From Paracoccus rhizosphaerae (lineage in GTDB: Bacteria > Pseudomonadota > Alphaproteobacteria > Rhodobacterales > Rhodobacteraceae), in contig NZ_JAOTBE010000015.1 of NCBI RefSeq assembly GCF_026162645.1, positions 1-64,000 of the forward strand: a stretch of DNA of 64,000 bases. Reading direction: 5' to 3'. The notes under the pieces were generated by a model. That model made no database searches. It was given only the letters and a program-made list of their open reading frames with translations, and had not been told where the DNA came from. Numbering within the stretch: position 1 is the stretch's first letter; each line of letters starts with the position of its first letter. This document shows positions 35,674 to 44,958 of this stretch, piece after piece. The position numbers were made by a program, and so were the translations under genes.

Positions 35674-36641
35674 GATGTTCCTTTCAGATCGGGATCGGTC
35701 AGGGCCAAAAGCGCGATGCGCCCCGGCCAGTGGCGTTGCAAAACTTGGCCCGCGTTGTGGGCCCGGAGCCCGGTGCGGCATGCCAGCACGACGCGGGCCG
35801 CGTCGCCGGGGATCAACTCGTTGATCCGGTCGGGCGGAAGGTGGCGCGCGCCGGGAACGGCCGCAGCCTCGGTCCGCAGGTCGACCAGCAGGTCGTCGGG
35901 TGCGACCTGGCTGGCGGCGATGAAGGGCAGGGGCGCCGCAGGCTCCGGGGCGGCGTCGAAGCGAAAGCCACCCATGCGCCAGCTTGCCGCGTCGAAGCTG
36001 ACCAGCCGGCCCAGAGGTGATGGGTCAAGCCCCAGAAGGACAGCCAGCGCCATCTGCGCCTGCACCGCGCCGATCATGCCGACGACCGGCCCCAGCACCC
36101 CGGCGGTGGCGCAGGACGCGCCCTGCGCCGGCAGGTCCGGAAAGACCGCCCGCAGGCTGGGCGCGCCGCCGCAGCAGCCAAGTGCATAGCCCGACAGCGC
36201 CAGCGCCGACCCCGAGATCAGCGGCCGCCCGGCCTCGATGCAGGCGTCCGACAGCGTCAGGCTGACGGCGAAGCTGTCGGCGCAGTCCAGCACCACATCG
36301 GCATCCAAGACCAGACCGGGGGCGTTGGCCGGCGTCAGCCATTCGACCCGCGCCGCGACCTGCACATCCGCGTCCAGCGCGGCCATGGCTTCGGCTGCGG
36401 CCAAGGATTTGGGCCGGCCCAGCTGGTCCATGCGATAGATCGGCTGCCGGTGCAGGTTCGTCTTCTCGACCCGGTCGGGATCGACCAGCGTGATGCGTCC
36501 GACGCCGGCACCAACCAAGTATTGCAGCGCGGGGCAGCCCAGTCCACCCGCGCCCACGATCAGTACACGCCCCGCCGCCAGCCGTCGCTGGCCTTGCGGG
36601 CCGACCTGGGCCAGGACGTTCTGGCGGGCGTGGCGGCTCAT
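35670..36641 (-). CDS. thiF: ThiF adenylyltransferase fused to a rhodanese-like domain
   Basis: 323 residues. The N-terminal 230 form a ThiF/MoeB/HesA E1-like domain with GAGGLGCPALQYLVGAGVG, LVDPDRVEKTNLHRQ and the Cys of ASCATAGVLG; it adenylates the C-terminal Gly-Gly of ThiS. The last 85 are a rhodanese domain with active-site Cys in LACRTGLRAHNAG that could supply persulfide sulfur. The first CxxC of the usual zinc site is replaced (GCCGGAPSLRA), so zinc binding is probably lost. The ATG at 36641 gives the usual start. Confidence 0.9.
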   Translation of the reverse strand: MSRHARQNVLAQVGPQGQRRLAAGRVLIVGAGGLGCPALQYLVGAGVGRITLVDPDRVEKTNLHRQPIYRMDQLGRPKSLAAAEAMAALDADVQVAARVEWLTPANAPGLVLDADVVLDCADSFAVSLTLSDACIEAGRPLISGSALALSGYALGCCGGAPSLRAVFPDLPAQGASCATAGVLGPVVGMIGAVQAQMALAVLLGLDPSPLGRLVSFDAASWRMGGFRFDAAPEPAAPLPFIAASQVAPDDLLVDLRTEAAAVPGARHLPPDRINELIPGDAARVVLACRTGLRAHNAGQVLQRHWPGRIALLALTDPDLKGTS

Positions 36642-37240
36642 GCGGTCACCTGCAGCCATTCGCGCATCCGTGCATCGGGGTTCGGGTTCAGCGTGATGTC
36701 CGTGACGGCCGAGACAATGTCGGCGCCGGCCCGGAACGCTCCGGTCGCGCGCTCCACGCTCATGCCGCCGATGGCGACCAGCGGGGTCGGGCCGACCAGC
36801 CGCTTCCATTCCGTCACCCGGTCCAGCCCCTGCTGATGCCAGCGCATCTTCTTGAGGATTGTCGGATAGACCGGCCCAAGCGCGACATAGTCCGGCTGCA
36901 GCGCCAATGCCCGGTCCAGCTCCGCATGGTCGTGCGTCGAGATCCCCAGCCGCAGCCCGGCACGCCGGATCGCCGGCAGGTCTGCCTGATCCAGATCCTC
37001 CTGCCCCAGGTGCAGCCACTCGGCGCCTTCGTCGATGGCGATCTGCCAGTGGTCGTTCACCACAAGCGCCGCCCCGTGCCGCCGGGCCAGTGTCAGGCCC
37101 CGGCGGATCCGGTCCCGCAGCGTCTCAGGGGGCAGGTCCTTCAGCCGCAGCTGGACAAGCCGGACGCCCAGCGGCAGGGCGCGTTCCAGCCAGGGCAGGT
37201 CGTCGAAGATCGGATAGAAACGCGGCAGCATCAGAGCCAT
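36638..37240 (-). CDS. thiE: Thiamine phosphate synthase
   Basis: 200-residue TIM-barrel enzyme that couples HMP-pyrophosphate with thiazole phosphate. Recognisable parts are [13 protein letters not shown] near residue 28, [51 protein letters not shown] and PLVAIGGM. It overlaps thiG and thiF. GPVYPT matches the usual GP(I/V)FPT phosphate-binding block with small changes, as in the short alphaproteobacterial ThiE form. Confidence 0.9.
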   Translation of the reverse strand: MALMLPRFYPIFDDLPWLERALPLGVRLVQLRLKDLPPETLRDRIRRGLTLARRHGAALVVNDHWQIAIDEGAEWLHLGQEDLDQADLPAIRRAGLRLGISTHDHAELDRALALQPDYVALGPVYPTILKKMRWHQQGLDRVTEWKRLVGPTPLVAIGGMSVERATGAFRAGADIVSAVTDITLNPNPDARMREWLQVTA

Positions 37241-37992
37241 GCCTTTCCCAGAAGCGGCGTCGAGGGGACGGCCATGTCCCGCACCCCCATCGGGTCGGCG
37301 TCGCGCGCAAGTTCGCCCGCCTGCACCGCCAGCGCGAAGGCGCGGGCCATGGCGGCGGGGTCGCCCGCCTGCGACACAGCGCTGTTCAAAAGGACGGCGT
37401 CAAAGCCCATTTCCATCGCGTCGGCCGCGTGGCTGGGCAGGCCAAGGCCCGCGTCGATGACCATGGGAACGTCCGGGGAGGCCGCGCGCAGCATCCGCAA
37501 GCCTTGGCGATTCATCAGCCCCATCCCCGACCCGATGGGCGCCCCCCAAGGCATCAGCACCCGGCATCCGGCCTCGATCAGCCGCTGGGCAAGGACCTGG
37601 TCCTCGGTCGTATAGGGGAACACCTCGAAGCCGTCGGCGGCCAGGGTCTCGGCCGCCTGAAGCAGGCCGAAGGGGTCGGGCTGCAGGGTGTCGGCGTGGC
37701 CAATCACCTCCAGCTTGATCCAGTTCGTCTCGAACAGGTCGCGGGCCATGCGGGCAGTCGTCACGGCCTCATGGGCGCTGTGGCACCCGGCGGTGTTGGG
37801 CAGGATGCGCACACCAAGCGACCGGATGATCGACCAGAAGCCTTGGCCCTCACCAGCTTCGCGGCGCAACGAGACCGTGGCCACCGCCGCGCCGCTGCCG
37901 CGGAAGGCGGCCTCCATGACCGCGGGCGAGGGGTATCCCGCCGTGCCCAGCATCATCGCGTTCGACAGAGTGACGCCATAGAAATCGCGCAA
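37231..37992 (-). CDS. thiG: Thiazole synthase
   Basis: 253-residue (beta/alpha)8 enzyme that builds thiazole phosphate from 1-deoxyxylulose 5-phosphate, dehydroglycine and ThiS thiocarboxylate. It carries [20 protein letters not shown] at the N-terminus, [34 protein letters not shown] with the imine-forming Lys, and [15 protein letters not shown] with [19 protein letters not shown]. It starts 3 bases after thiS and overlaps thiE by 10. Confidence 0.95.
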   Translation of the reverse strand: MRDFYGVTLSNAMMLGTAGYPSPAVMEAAFRGSGAAVATVSLRREAGEGQGFWSIIRSLGVRILPNTAGCHSAHEAVTTARMARDLFETNWIKLEVIGHADTLQPDPFGLLQAAETLAADGFEVFPYTTEDQVLAQRLIEAGCRVLMPWGAPIGSGMGLMNRQGLRMLRAASPDVPMVIDAGLGLPSHAADAMEMGFDAVLLNSAVSQAGDPAAMARAFALAVQAGELARDADPMGVRDMAVPSTPLLGKAWL

Positions 37993-37995
37993 CGC

Positions 37996-38193
37996 TCAGC
38001 CCCCCTGCATCGGGGCCAGCACCTCAAGGCGATCGCCATCCCGCAGGGGCTGCGTGGCGCGGGCCGTCGAGGGCAGGAATTCGCCGTTTAGGGCGGTGGC
38101 GACGCGGGCCTCGGCCCAGCCCAGCTCGGCCAGCGCGTCCTGGACCGTGTCGGCGGCGATGTCTCGCGCGGTTCCGTTGACTTCAACCCTCAT
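37996..38193 (-). CDS. thiS: Sulfur carrier protein ThiS
   Basis: 65-residue ubiquitin-like sulfur carrier ending in the essential Gly-Gly (LAPMQGG), which ThiF adenylates and converts to a thiocarboxylate. The beta-grasp pattern starts MRVEVNGTARDI and includes VATALNGEFLP. The ATG at 38193 overlaps the end of thiO by 11 bases. Confidence 0.93.
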   Translation of the reverse strand: MRVEVNGTARDIAADTVQDALAELGWAEARVATALNGEFLPSTARATQPLRDGDRLEVLAPMQGG

Positions 38194-39142
38194 GGACAAG
38201 CTCTCCCTTCGTTCCGCTAAGAAGATAATCGCCGGCCTGCCGGGCCAGCGCCGGGGCCATCAGATAGCCGTGCCGAAAAAGGCCGTTCAGCTGCAGGACC
38301 CGGCCCTGCACGATCACGCGTGGCACGTTGTCGGCGAAGGCCGGGCGCAGGTCGGCGCCAAGTTCGAACACGCTTGCCTCGGCGAAGCGCGGGTCGAGCG
38401 CATAGGCCGCCGACAGCAGCTCCAGCGCCGACCTTGCGCTGACCGGCGCCCGAGAGGCGCTTTCCAGCTGCGTGGCGCCCAGCATGAAGAGCCCGTCCCG
38501 CCGCGGCACAAGATAGATCGGATGCCGGGGATGCAGCAGGCGCACTGGGCGTGACAGCCGGATGTCCGGTGCATGCAGGACGACCATCTCGCCCCGCACC
38601 CCGCGGAGGCCAGGAAGACCGGCGGCAAGGCCCCGGGCGTCGATCACGGTGCCGGGGACGTCCTCGGGTGTGGCCGCGGCGGTTTCGATCTGGACGCCCT
38701 GCGCGGCAAGCTTGGCTTGCAGATCCGCCAGGGCGCGACGGGGGTCCAAGTGCGCCTCGTCGGGGAAAATGAGGCCCTGCCTGCGGGGCAGGTCAGGCTC
38801 TGCCTCGGCGGTATCGCAGGACTGGTGGCCGGTGGCGCGGCGGGCAAAGCGCGACAGCTCGGCCCGGTCGCGGTCCAGCGCCACCACGAGCGTGCCGTTG
38901 TGTGTGACCGGTGTGATCTCGGCCCAGGCCGACGCGGCCCCTGCGCCCAAACGGGCGACGACGGGTTCGGCGGTCACCCCCTCGCACCAGGGCGCCAGCA
39001 TCCCGCCTGCCCACCAGGAGCAGCCATGCGGTCCCGGCGGGCCGTTCCGGTCCAGGATGCGGGGGTGGACCCCCCGCCGCAGCAGCTCGTGCGCGGCAAA
39101 GAGGCCAGCGACACCGGCCCCGATGATCGTGACGTCAGTCAT
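38183..39142 (-). CDS. thiO: Glycine oxidase ThiO (FAD-dependent)
   Basis: 319-residue flavoprotein that oxidises glycine to the dehydroglycine used by ThiG. The dinucleotide fold IIGAGVAGLFAAHELLRRG lies at residues 5-23, HGCSWWAGGMLAPWCEG is the ThiO-type substrate-side block, and LFRHGYLMAPALA near the C-terminus is the second FAD motif. The ATG at 39142 gives the normal start. It overlaps thiD by 8 bases. Presence of ThiO rather than ThiH indicates the aerobic route to dehydroglycine. Confidence 0.92.
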   Translation of the reverse strand: MTDVTIIGAGVAGLFAAHELLRRGVHPRILDRNGPPGPHGCSWWAGGMLAPWCEGVTAEPVVARLGAGAASAWAEITPVTHNGTLVVALDRDRAELSRFARRATGHQSCDTAEAEPDLPRRQGLIFPDEAHLDPRRALADLQAKLAAQGVQIETAAATPEDVPGTVIDARGLAAGLPGLRGVRGEMVVLHAPDIRLSRPVRLLHPRHPIYLVPRRDGLFMLGATQLESASRAPVSARSALELLSAAYALDPRFAEASVFELGADLRPAFADNVPRVIVQGRVLQLNGLFRHGYLMAPALARQAGDYLLSGTKGELVHEG

Positions 39143-39941
39143 GGGCCCAGACCGCGTGGAAGTGGTGGACAGGCCCGTGCCCGCGGCCCACCTGCAGGGC
39201 GTCGGCGGCGGCGATGGCCCGCTGCAGATAGTCATGCGCCCGGTGCACTGCGTCGGACAGCGGCAGGCCCTGCGCCAGCCCCGCCGCGACCGCCGCCGAC
39301 AGGGTGCAGCCGGTGCCGTGGGTGTTCTTCGTCAGCTGCCGCGGAGCCGACAGCCGCATCACGGCATCGTGCGTCACCAGCAGGTCGATGCAGTCCGGCC
39401 CCTCGGCATGGCCGCCCTTCATCAGCACCGCTTTTGGGCCAAGGTCCAGAAGCGCCCTGGCTTGGGTCAAGACTTCCACCTCGGTCGTGGCGACGGCTGT
39501 GTCCAGCAGGCGCGCAGCCTCTGGCAGGTTCGGTGTCAGCAGGTCGGCCAGCGGCAGGATACGGTCGCGCAGCGTGGCGATGGCATCGGCGGGCAGCAGC
39601 GTGTCGCCTGACTTGGCCACCATGACCGGGTCCAGCACCACAGGGACGCCCCTGTCCCGCAGGCCGCAGGCCACGGCTTCAATCGCGTCGCTCCCTCCCA
39701 GCATCCCCAGCTTGACCGCCCGGATGTCCAGGTCGTCGAAGACCGCCTCGATCTGGGCCGAGATCATGGCAGGGCTTGCGGCCTCGACCCGCGTCACGGC
39801 GCGCGTGTTCTGAGCGGTCAGCGCCGTGACGACGCTTGCTCCATAGCAGCCAAGCGCCGAGAATGTCTTCAGATCCGCCTGAATGCCTGCGCCTCCGCCG
39901 GAATCAGATCCGGCGATGGTCAGTGCGATGGATGTGGTCAC
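39135..39941 (-). CDS. thiD: Hydroxymethylpyrimidine/phosphomethylpyrimidine kinase
   Basis: 268-residue ribokinase-fold enzyme that phosphorylates HMP twice. It starts with IALTIAGSDSGGGAGIQADL, followed by GCYGASVVTALTAQNT, VLDPVMVAKSGD, LLTPNLPEAARLL and the anion hole NTHGTGCTLSAAVAA. It is the first gene of the thiamine operon; the TPP riboswitch lies 80 bases before the ATG. Confidence 0.95.
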   Translation of the reverse strand: MTTSIALTIAGSDSGGGAGIQADLKTFSALGCYGASVVTALTAQNTRAVTRVEAASPAMISAQIEAVFDDLDIRAVKLGMLGGSDAIEAVACGLRDRGVPVVLDPVMVAKSGDTLLPADAIATLRDRILPLADLLTPNLPEAARLLDTAVATTEVEVLTQARALLDLGPKAVLMKGGHAEGPDCIDLLVTHDAVMRLSAPRQLTKNTHGTGCTLSAAVAAGLAQGLPLSDAVHRAHDYLQRAIAAADALQVGRGHGPVHHFHAVWAHD

Positions 39942-40020
39942 GTCGTCCCCCTTCGGCGTCTTGCGGGACGTGACCGGGCGAAGGGGGACAAAGGGCGGCC
40001 GCGGGCCGCGATCATCTGCA

Positions 40021-40104
<84 letters not shown>

Positions 40105-40116
40105 TTTGCAGACGCC

Positions 40117-40145
40117 AGACTAGCGATCCGCGCGGCCCGGTTCAA
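40117..40145 (-). promoter_or_regulatory. Promoter of the thiamine operon
   Basis: Minus strand TTGAAC (40145-40140), 17 bases, TAGTCT (40122-40117), with the riboswitch beginning about 13 bases further on. Moderate consensus match. Confidence 0.45.
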
Positions 40146-40155
40146 GGGGGGCTTT

Positions 40156-41439
40156 TCAGGTCATGCCGGACAGGTGCAGCGCCATTCCGGCCAGGCCGGA
40201 CCCGGCCAGCAACGGTGCCATGCCCACCCGCAGACGCAGCGCCGCCACAAGCGCCACCGCCGACAAGGCTGCCGCGGCCAAGTCGACCGAGCCCATGATC
40301 GGCAGCTCGATCCTCAGCGGACCTGCAGCAAGAAGCGTGGTCCGGGTCCAGATCAGGTGCACCGCGAACCACAGCGCCAGGTTCAGGATGACGCCCACCA
40401 CGGCGGCCGTCACGGCACGCAGGGCGGCGGCCAGCGGCCGGTTCTGACTCAGACGCTCCATGAACGGGGCGCCGAGGAAGATCCACGCGAAGCAGGGCGC
40501 GAAGGTCACCCAGGTTGCCAGCAGCCCACCCGCGGTGGCGGCCAGCAGCCCGCCGCCCTCGCGCAGCGCCGCCATGAAGCCGACGAACTGCAGCACCATG
40601 ATCAGCGGCCCCGGCGTCGTCTCGGCCATGCCGAGGCCGTCCAGCATCTCTCCGGGCTGCAGCCAGCCAAGGGGACCTGCCGCCTCTTGCGCAACCCACG
40701 CCAGGACGGCATAGGCGCCGCCGAAGGTCAGGACGGCAAGCTTGGAAAAGAAGACCGCGATGTCGGCAAAGACGCTGCCCGGCGCCAGAAGCGCCAGCAG
40801 GCCCACCGGGGCCAGCCACAGCGCCAGCGCCCAGACCGCCGCCCGCCGGGCCGCGCCGGCGTCTGGCGGCGCCAGCGCAGCCGCCGTGGGGGCTAGGGGT
40901 GCCGCCGGCATCAAGGCGCCGATCAGCGCGGCACCGGCGATGACCAGCGGAAACGGCGCGTCGAACGCGAAAAGCGCGACGAAGGCCACCAGCGCCAGCG
41001 CCCGCAGCGGAGGGGTGGGCAGGGCCTTTCCGGCCAGTCTGACGACGGCCTGCACGACGATGGCCAGCACTGCCGCCTTTAGGCCGAAGAACAGCCCCTC
41101 GACCACCGCCACGTCGCCCAGGAGGACATAGATCCAGCTGAGCGTCATGATCGCGACCACACCCGGCAGGATGAACAGCACGCCCGCGATCAGCGCGCCG
41201 CGCACGCCGCCGGTCAGCCAGCCGATATAGGTCGCCAGTTGCTGCGCCTCGGGGCCCGGCAGAAGCATGCAGAAGTTCAGGGCATGAAGAAAGCGCGCCT
41301 CGTCGATCCACCGCCGCTCCTCGACCAGGATGCGGTGCATGACCGCGATCTGCCCCGCCGGCCCCCCAAAGCTGAGCGCCGCGACCCGTGCCCAGACCCT
41401 GAATGCCGTGCCGACGTCGGGTTGCGCGTTCGGATGCAT
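40156..41439 (-). CDS. chrA: Chromate transporter ChrA
   Basis: 427-residue CHR-family inner-membrane protein with two homologous halves of about 190 residues and around ten spans. The family motif is seen in the first half (LSFGGPAGQIAVMHRILVEE, LPGPEAQQLATYIGW) and is partly repeated in the second (LTFGGAYAVLAWVAQEA, TTPGPLIMVLQFVGFMAA). Relatives export chromate by proton exchange. A second frame over the whole gene is a shadow. It is preceded by an independent leader and follows the thiamine promoter on the same strand. Confidence 0.92.
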   Translation of the reverse strand: MHPNAQPDVGTAFRVWARVAALSFGGPAGQIAVMHRILVEERRWIDEARFLHALNFCMLLPGPEAQQLATYIGWLTGGVRGALIAGVLFILPGVVAIMTLSWIYVLLGDVAVVEGLFFGLKAAVLAIVVQAVVRLAGKALPTPPLRALALVAFVALFAFDAPFPLVIAGAALIGALMPAAPLAPTAAALAPPDAGAARRAAVWALALWLAPVGLLALLAPGSVFADIAVFFSKLAVLTFGGAYAVLAWVAQEAAGPLGWLQPGEMLDGLGMAETTPGPLIMVLQFVGFMAALREGGGLLAATAGGLLATWVTFAPCFAWIFLGAPFMERLSQNRPLAAALRAVTAAVVGVILNLALWFAVHLIWTRTTLLAAGPLRIELPIMGSVDLAAAALSAVALVAALRLRVGMAPLLAGSGLAGMALHLSGMT

Positions 41440-41641
41440 GGCGTCTCCTTTCCCGGTTGGTGCCTCGCGGGGGGTATTCCGTCAAGCGCCGCGGCGGTCA
41501 CTGTCACACGGCGGTCATGGTCCGGCCGAAAGGTCATGGACTTTCGCGGGCTGCTCGCGTATGGGACCGCTCTTGGCCCTGCAGTTTCGGGGCGGCGGGT
41601 GCAGGGTGGGCCGGTCGCAGCGACGATGGGGTCCGCTCACC

Positions 41642-41663
41642 GGATGCCTTGCGAACGGCATCC
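41642..41663 (+). repeat. Hairpin in the leader of the DEAD-box helicase gene
   Basis: GGATGCC (41642-41648) / GGCATCC (41657-41663), 8-base loop, 19 bases before the ATG. It may serve temperature- or autoregulation of the helicase mRNA (inference). Confidence 0.45.
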
Positions 41664-41681
41664 CCGCATTTGGCGAATAGA

Positions 41682-43577
41682 ATGACCGAACAGAATTTTC
41701 CCGCACCGCTTCAGGCGGCGCTGGCCGAGAAGGGCTATGACAGCCTGACATCCGTGCAAACCGCCGTCCTGACGGCCGAGGCGCAGGGCCGTGACGTCCT
41801 GGTGTCGGCGCAAACCGGGTCCGGCAAGACCGTGGCCTTCGGCTTGGCGATGGGCGCCGACCTGCTGGAGGGAGACCGCCTGCCCGAGGGCGATCTGCCG
41901 CTGGCGCTGGCCATCGCGCCCACGCGCGAACTGGCGCTGCAGGTGGCCCGAGAACTGGAGTGGCTTTATGCCGGGACGGGGGCGCAGATCGCGACCTGCG
42001 TCGGCGGCATGGATTACCGCAACGAGCGCCGGGCTCTGGCCCGTGGGGCGCAGATCGTCGTCGGCACGCCGGGCCGCCTGCGCGACCACATCGACCGGGG
42101 CAGCCTGGACCTGTCGGCCCTGCGCGCGGCCGTCCTCGATGAGGCCGATGAGATGCTGGACCTGGGCTTCCGCGAGGACTTGGAGTTCATCCTGAGCGCC
42201 GCCCCCGAGGATCGGCGCACGCTGATGTTTTCGGCCACGGTGCCGCCCGCGATCGAGAAGCTGGCCCGCGATTTCCAACGTGACGCCCTGCGCATCAGCG
42301 CCCAGGGCGAAGCGCGTCAGCACGGCGATATCGCCTATCGCGCCTATTCCGTGACCGCCCGCGACCGCGAGCCCGCGATCTTCAACCTGCTGCGCATCCA
42401 CGAGGCGCAGACCGCCATCGTCTTCTGCAAGACGCGGGCCAACGTGAACCACCTGCTGGCGCGCATGTCGAACCGCGGCTTCAAGGTCGTGGCGCTGTCT
42501 GGCGAGCTGTCGCAGCAGGAGCGGACGCATGCGCTGCAGGCGCTGCGTGACGGGCGCGCGCGGGTCTGCATCGCGACCGACGTCGCCGCACGCGGCATCG
42601 ACCTTCCGGGGCTGGAGCTGGTGATCCACGCCGATCTGCCCACCAATCCAGAAACGCTGCTGCACCGGTCCGGCCGGACCGGACGGGCCGGGTCGAAGGG
42701 CGTGTCGGCGCTGATCGTGCCGTCGTCCGACTACAAGCGCGCGCAGCGGCTGCTGCAGAACGCCAAGGTGGTCGCGGAATGGGTCAAGGCGCCCTCGGCC
42801 GACGACGTGCGGTCGCGCGATGACGAACGGATGCTGGACCATCCCGGCCTGACCGAGGAGGTGGGCGAGGATGCCCCGCTGGCGGCGCAGCTGCTGGAGC
42901 GTTTCGGTGCGGAACAGGTCGCATCGGCCTTCCTGAAGCTGTGGCGCGAAGGCCGCCCCGCTGCCGAGGAGTTGATGGAGACGCAGGCCCCGCCCGCGCC
43001 CATGGCGCCGCGTCAGCCGCGCGAGTTCGGGCCGTCGGTCTGGTTCACGCTGTCGGTCGGCCATTCCGGCCGGGCCGAGGCACGCTGGCTGCTGCCCAAG
43101 ATCTGCGATGCTGGCGGGATCACCCGCGACGGGATCGGCGCGATCCGGGTGAAGCAGGACCTGTCCTACGTGCAGATCGCCGCAGACCAGGCCGACCGCT
43201 TTGGCGACTTCATCGAGATTAGCCCCGAGGTGACGATGCGTCGGATGCAGGGCGAACCCGATCTGGACAGCGCACCGCGGCCTCGGTTCGATCGCGACGA
43301 CAAGCCCGCGCGCAAGCCTGCGCCGCGCAGCAAGCCCGCCGACGACCAAGGGCACAAGGCCCGCGTCAAGGCGGCTCGCGGCGGCTGGGTTCCTGACGAC
43401 GCACCGCTGGCCGATCCGCGCACGGACGGCCCGCGCCCGCCGCTGAAGGCGTGGAAGAAGAAGTCCTCGACCACCGAGGGCGGCGGCAAGCCCGCATGGG
43501 CGGCCAAGGGCAAGCCGCGCGCCGATCGTCCGGGCGGGCCGAAGCCGCACCGCAAGGGGCCGAAGCGGCCGGGCTGA
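41682..43577 (+). CDS. DEAD/DEAH-box RNA helicase with DbpA-type RNA-binding domain
   Basis: 631 residues. The helicase core has all motifs: Q motif, AQTGSGKT, PTRELALQ, DEADEMLDLG, SATVPP, and HRSGRTGRAG in domain 2. Residues about 445-530 form a DbpA/CsdA-type RNA-binding domain (FTLSVGHSGRAEARWLLPKI), and the last 90 are a basic, Lys/Pro/Gly-rich tail. This architecture fits DeaD/CsdA-like ribosome-assembly or cold-adaptation helicases. The ATG at 41682 was chosen because similarity begins there; the upstream open frame has no relation to it. Confidence 0.92.
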   Translation: MTEQNFPAPLQAALAEKGYDSLTSVQTAVLTAEAQGRDVLVSAQTGSGKTVAFGLAMGADLLEGDRLPEGDLPLALAIAPTRELALQVARELEWLYAGTGAQIATCVGGMDYRNERRALARGAQIVVGTPGRLRDHIDRGSLDLSALRAAVLDEADEMLDLGFREDLEFILSAAPEDRRTLMFSATVPPAIEKLARDFQRDALRISAQGEARQHGDIAYRAYSVTARDREPAIFNLLRIHEAQTAIVFCKTRANVNHLLARMSNRGFKVVALSGELSQQERTHALQALRDGRARVCIATDVAARGIDLPGLELVIHADLPTNPETLLHRSGRTGRAGSKGVSALIVPSSDYKRAQRLLQNAKVVAEWVKAPSADDVRSRDDERMLDHPGLTEEVGEDAPLAAQLLERFGAEQVASAFLKLWREGRPAAEELMETQAPPAPMAPRQPREFGPSVWFTLSVGHSGRAEARWLLPKICDAGGITRDGIGAIRVKQDLSYVQIAADQADRFGDFIEISPEVTMRRMQGEPDLDSAPRPRFDRDDKPARKPAPRSKPADDQGHKARVKAARGGWVPDDAPLADPRTDGPRPPLKAWKKKSSTTEGGGKPAWAAKGKPRADRPGGPKPHRKGPKRPG

Positions 43578-43650
43578 CGTTTAAAGCCCACGACCGCGCA
43601 TGCTGCCTGCGACACAGGCAGGGCATCATCGGGTTTTTGCAGCATCTGAA

Positions 43651-43679
43651 AAGCGCCGGGCAGGTTCTGTCCGGCGCTT
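43651..43679 (+). terminator. Terminator of the DEAD-box helicase gene
   Basis: AAGCGCCGG (43651-43659) pairs with CCGGCGCTT (43671-43679), followed by CTTCTTC, a weak T-rich tail. A smaller hairpin TGCCTG/CAGGCA at 43604-43620 precedes it. The remaining part of the 218-bp gap to the transporter operon shows no gene. Confidence 0.55.
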
Positions 43680-43795
43680 CTTCGTCATGCCGGGAACGGC
43701 ACATGAAATGTCGCAATTGGTCTTGCCAGCTGACCGACGGGCCGCATAACCTCCGCCTTGCGCTGAACAACAAACCACAACAGGGAGAGCGCCTT

Positions 43796-44899
43796 TTGCT
43801 GGACAACCGCCGCGGCGACACGTTCGTCGCCTTCGAGAATGTGCAAAAAAGCTATGATGGACAAACCCTTGTCGTCAAAGACTTGAACCTTTCGATAGGC
43901 AAGGGAGAGTTTCTGACCATGCTGGGGCCGTCCGGTTCCGGCAAGACGACCTGCCTGATGATGTTGGCCGGTTTCGAGACCGCCACTCATGGTGAGATCC
44001 GGCTGGACGGACGCCCGATCAACCAGGTTCCGCCGCATAAGCGCGGCATCGGGATGGTGTTCCAGAACTATGCGCTGTTTCCGCACATGACCGTGGGCGA
44101 GAACCTGTCGTTCCCGCTCGAAGTGCGCGGCATGGGCAAGCCCGAACGAGAGACCCGCGTCAAGCGAGCGTTGGACATGGTCCAGATGGGCAAGTTCATC
44201 AATCGCCGTCCGGCGCAGCTGTCCGGTGGACAGCAGCAGCGGATCGCCTTGGCGCGTGCGCTGGTCTTTGACCCCGAACTGGTGCTGATGGACGAACCTC
44301 TGGGTGCGCTGGACAAGCAGCTGCGCGAGCATATGCAGTTCGAAATCAAGCACCTGCACGAAGAACTTGGGATCACCGTGGTCTATGTGACGCATGACCA
44401 GGGCGAGGCGCTGACCATGTCCGACCGCATCGCGGTCTTCAACGACGGGCGCATTCAGCAGCTGGCCCCGCCCGCCGCGCTTTATGAAACGCCGGAGAAC
44501 AGCTTCGTCGCTAACTTCATCGGCGAAAACAACGCCCTGCCAGGCACGATCGAGCAGCTTCAGGGCGACAAGGCTCTGGTTCGCCTGGATGACGGCGGCG
44601 TGATCGACGCGACCGCGGTCAACATTCGTGATGTCGGCCAGCGGACCACCGTCTCGATCCGCCCGGAACGGGTCGAGTTCAAGCCCGAGATGATGCCCCA
44701 GGGCGCCCATACCATCGAGGCCCGCGTGGTCGACGTGGTATATATGGGGGACATCCTGCGCGCCCGTCTGGCGGTCGCCGGCAGCGACAATTTCGTCATG
44801 AAGATGCGCAACACCATCGGCCAGACCCGGCTGCAGCCGGGGCAGCAGATCCGCATCGGATGGCACCCGCAGGACGCCCGCGCACTCGACCCGACCTGA
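43796..44899 (+). CDS. potA: Polyamine-type ABC transporter ATP-binding protein (PotA-like)
   Basis: 367-residue ATPase with Walker A GPSGSGKTT near residue 43, Q-loop GMVFQNYALFPHMTV, signature [15 protein letters not shown], Walker B VLMDEPLGALDKQLRE and a C-terminal TOBE domain (from about residue 285). These features match the spermidine/putrescine and iron importer ATPases. No ATG fits; the TTG at 43796, with GGGAGAG upstream, is the best start, and the longer frame covers an intergenic region. It heads a five-gene transporter operon; polyamine specificity is inferred from the partners. Confidence 0.88.
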   Translation: MLDNRRGDTFVAFENVQKSYDGQTLVVKDLNLSIGKGEFLTMLGPSGSGKTTCLMMLAGFETATHGEIRLDGRPINQVPPHKRGIGMVFQNYALFPHMTVGENLSFPLEVRGMGKPERETRVKRALDMVQMGKFINRRPAQLSGGQQQRIALARALVFDPELVLMDEPLGALDKQLREHMQFEIKHLHEELGITVVYVTHDQGEALTMSDRIAVFNDGRIQQLAPPAALYETPENSFVANFIGENNALPGTIEQLQGDKALVRLDDGGVIDATAVNIRDVGQRTTVSIRPERVEFKPEMMPQGAHTIEARVVDVVYMGDILRARLAVAGSDNFVMKMRNTIGQTRLQPGQQIRIGWHPQDARALDPT

Positions 44900-44958
44900 C
44901 CGGCCCGCAGCCCAAAGTGACGGCCAGAAGGCCACGTTAGTTCCAACTGGAGACCCTG

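Noticed and set aside
41637-43550. 637-codon minus-strand frame over the DEAD-box helicase
   Set aside because: Shadow of a GC-rich gene; helicase motifs on the plus strand are complete.
43604-43640. Possible small RNA terminator (TGCCTG/CAGGCA plus TTTTT)
   Set aside because: The stem is short and separated from the T-run by 13 bases; no promoter was seen.
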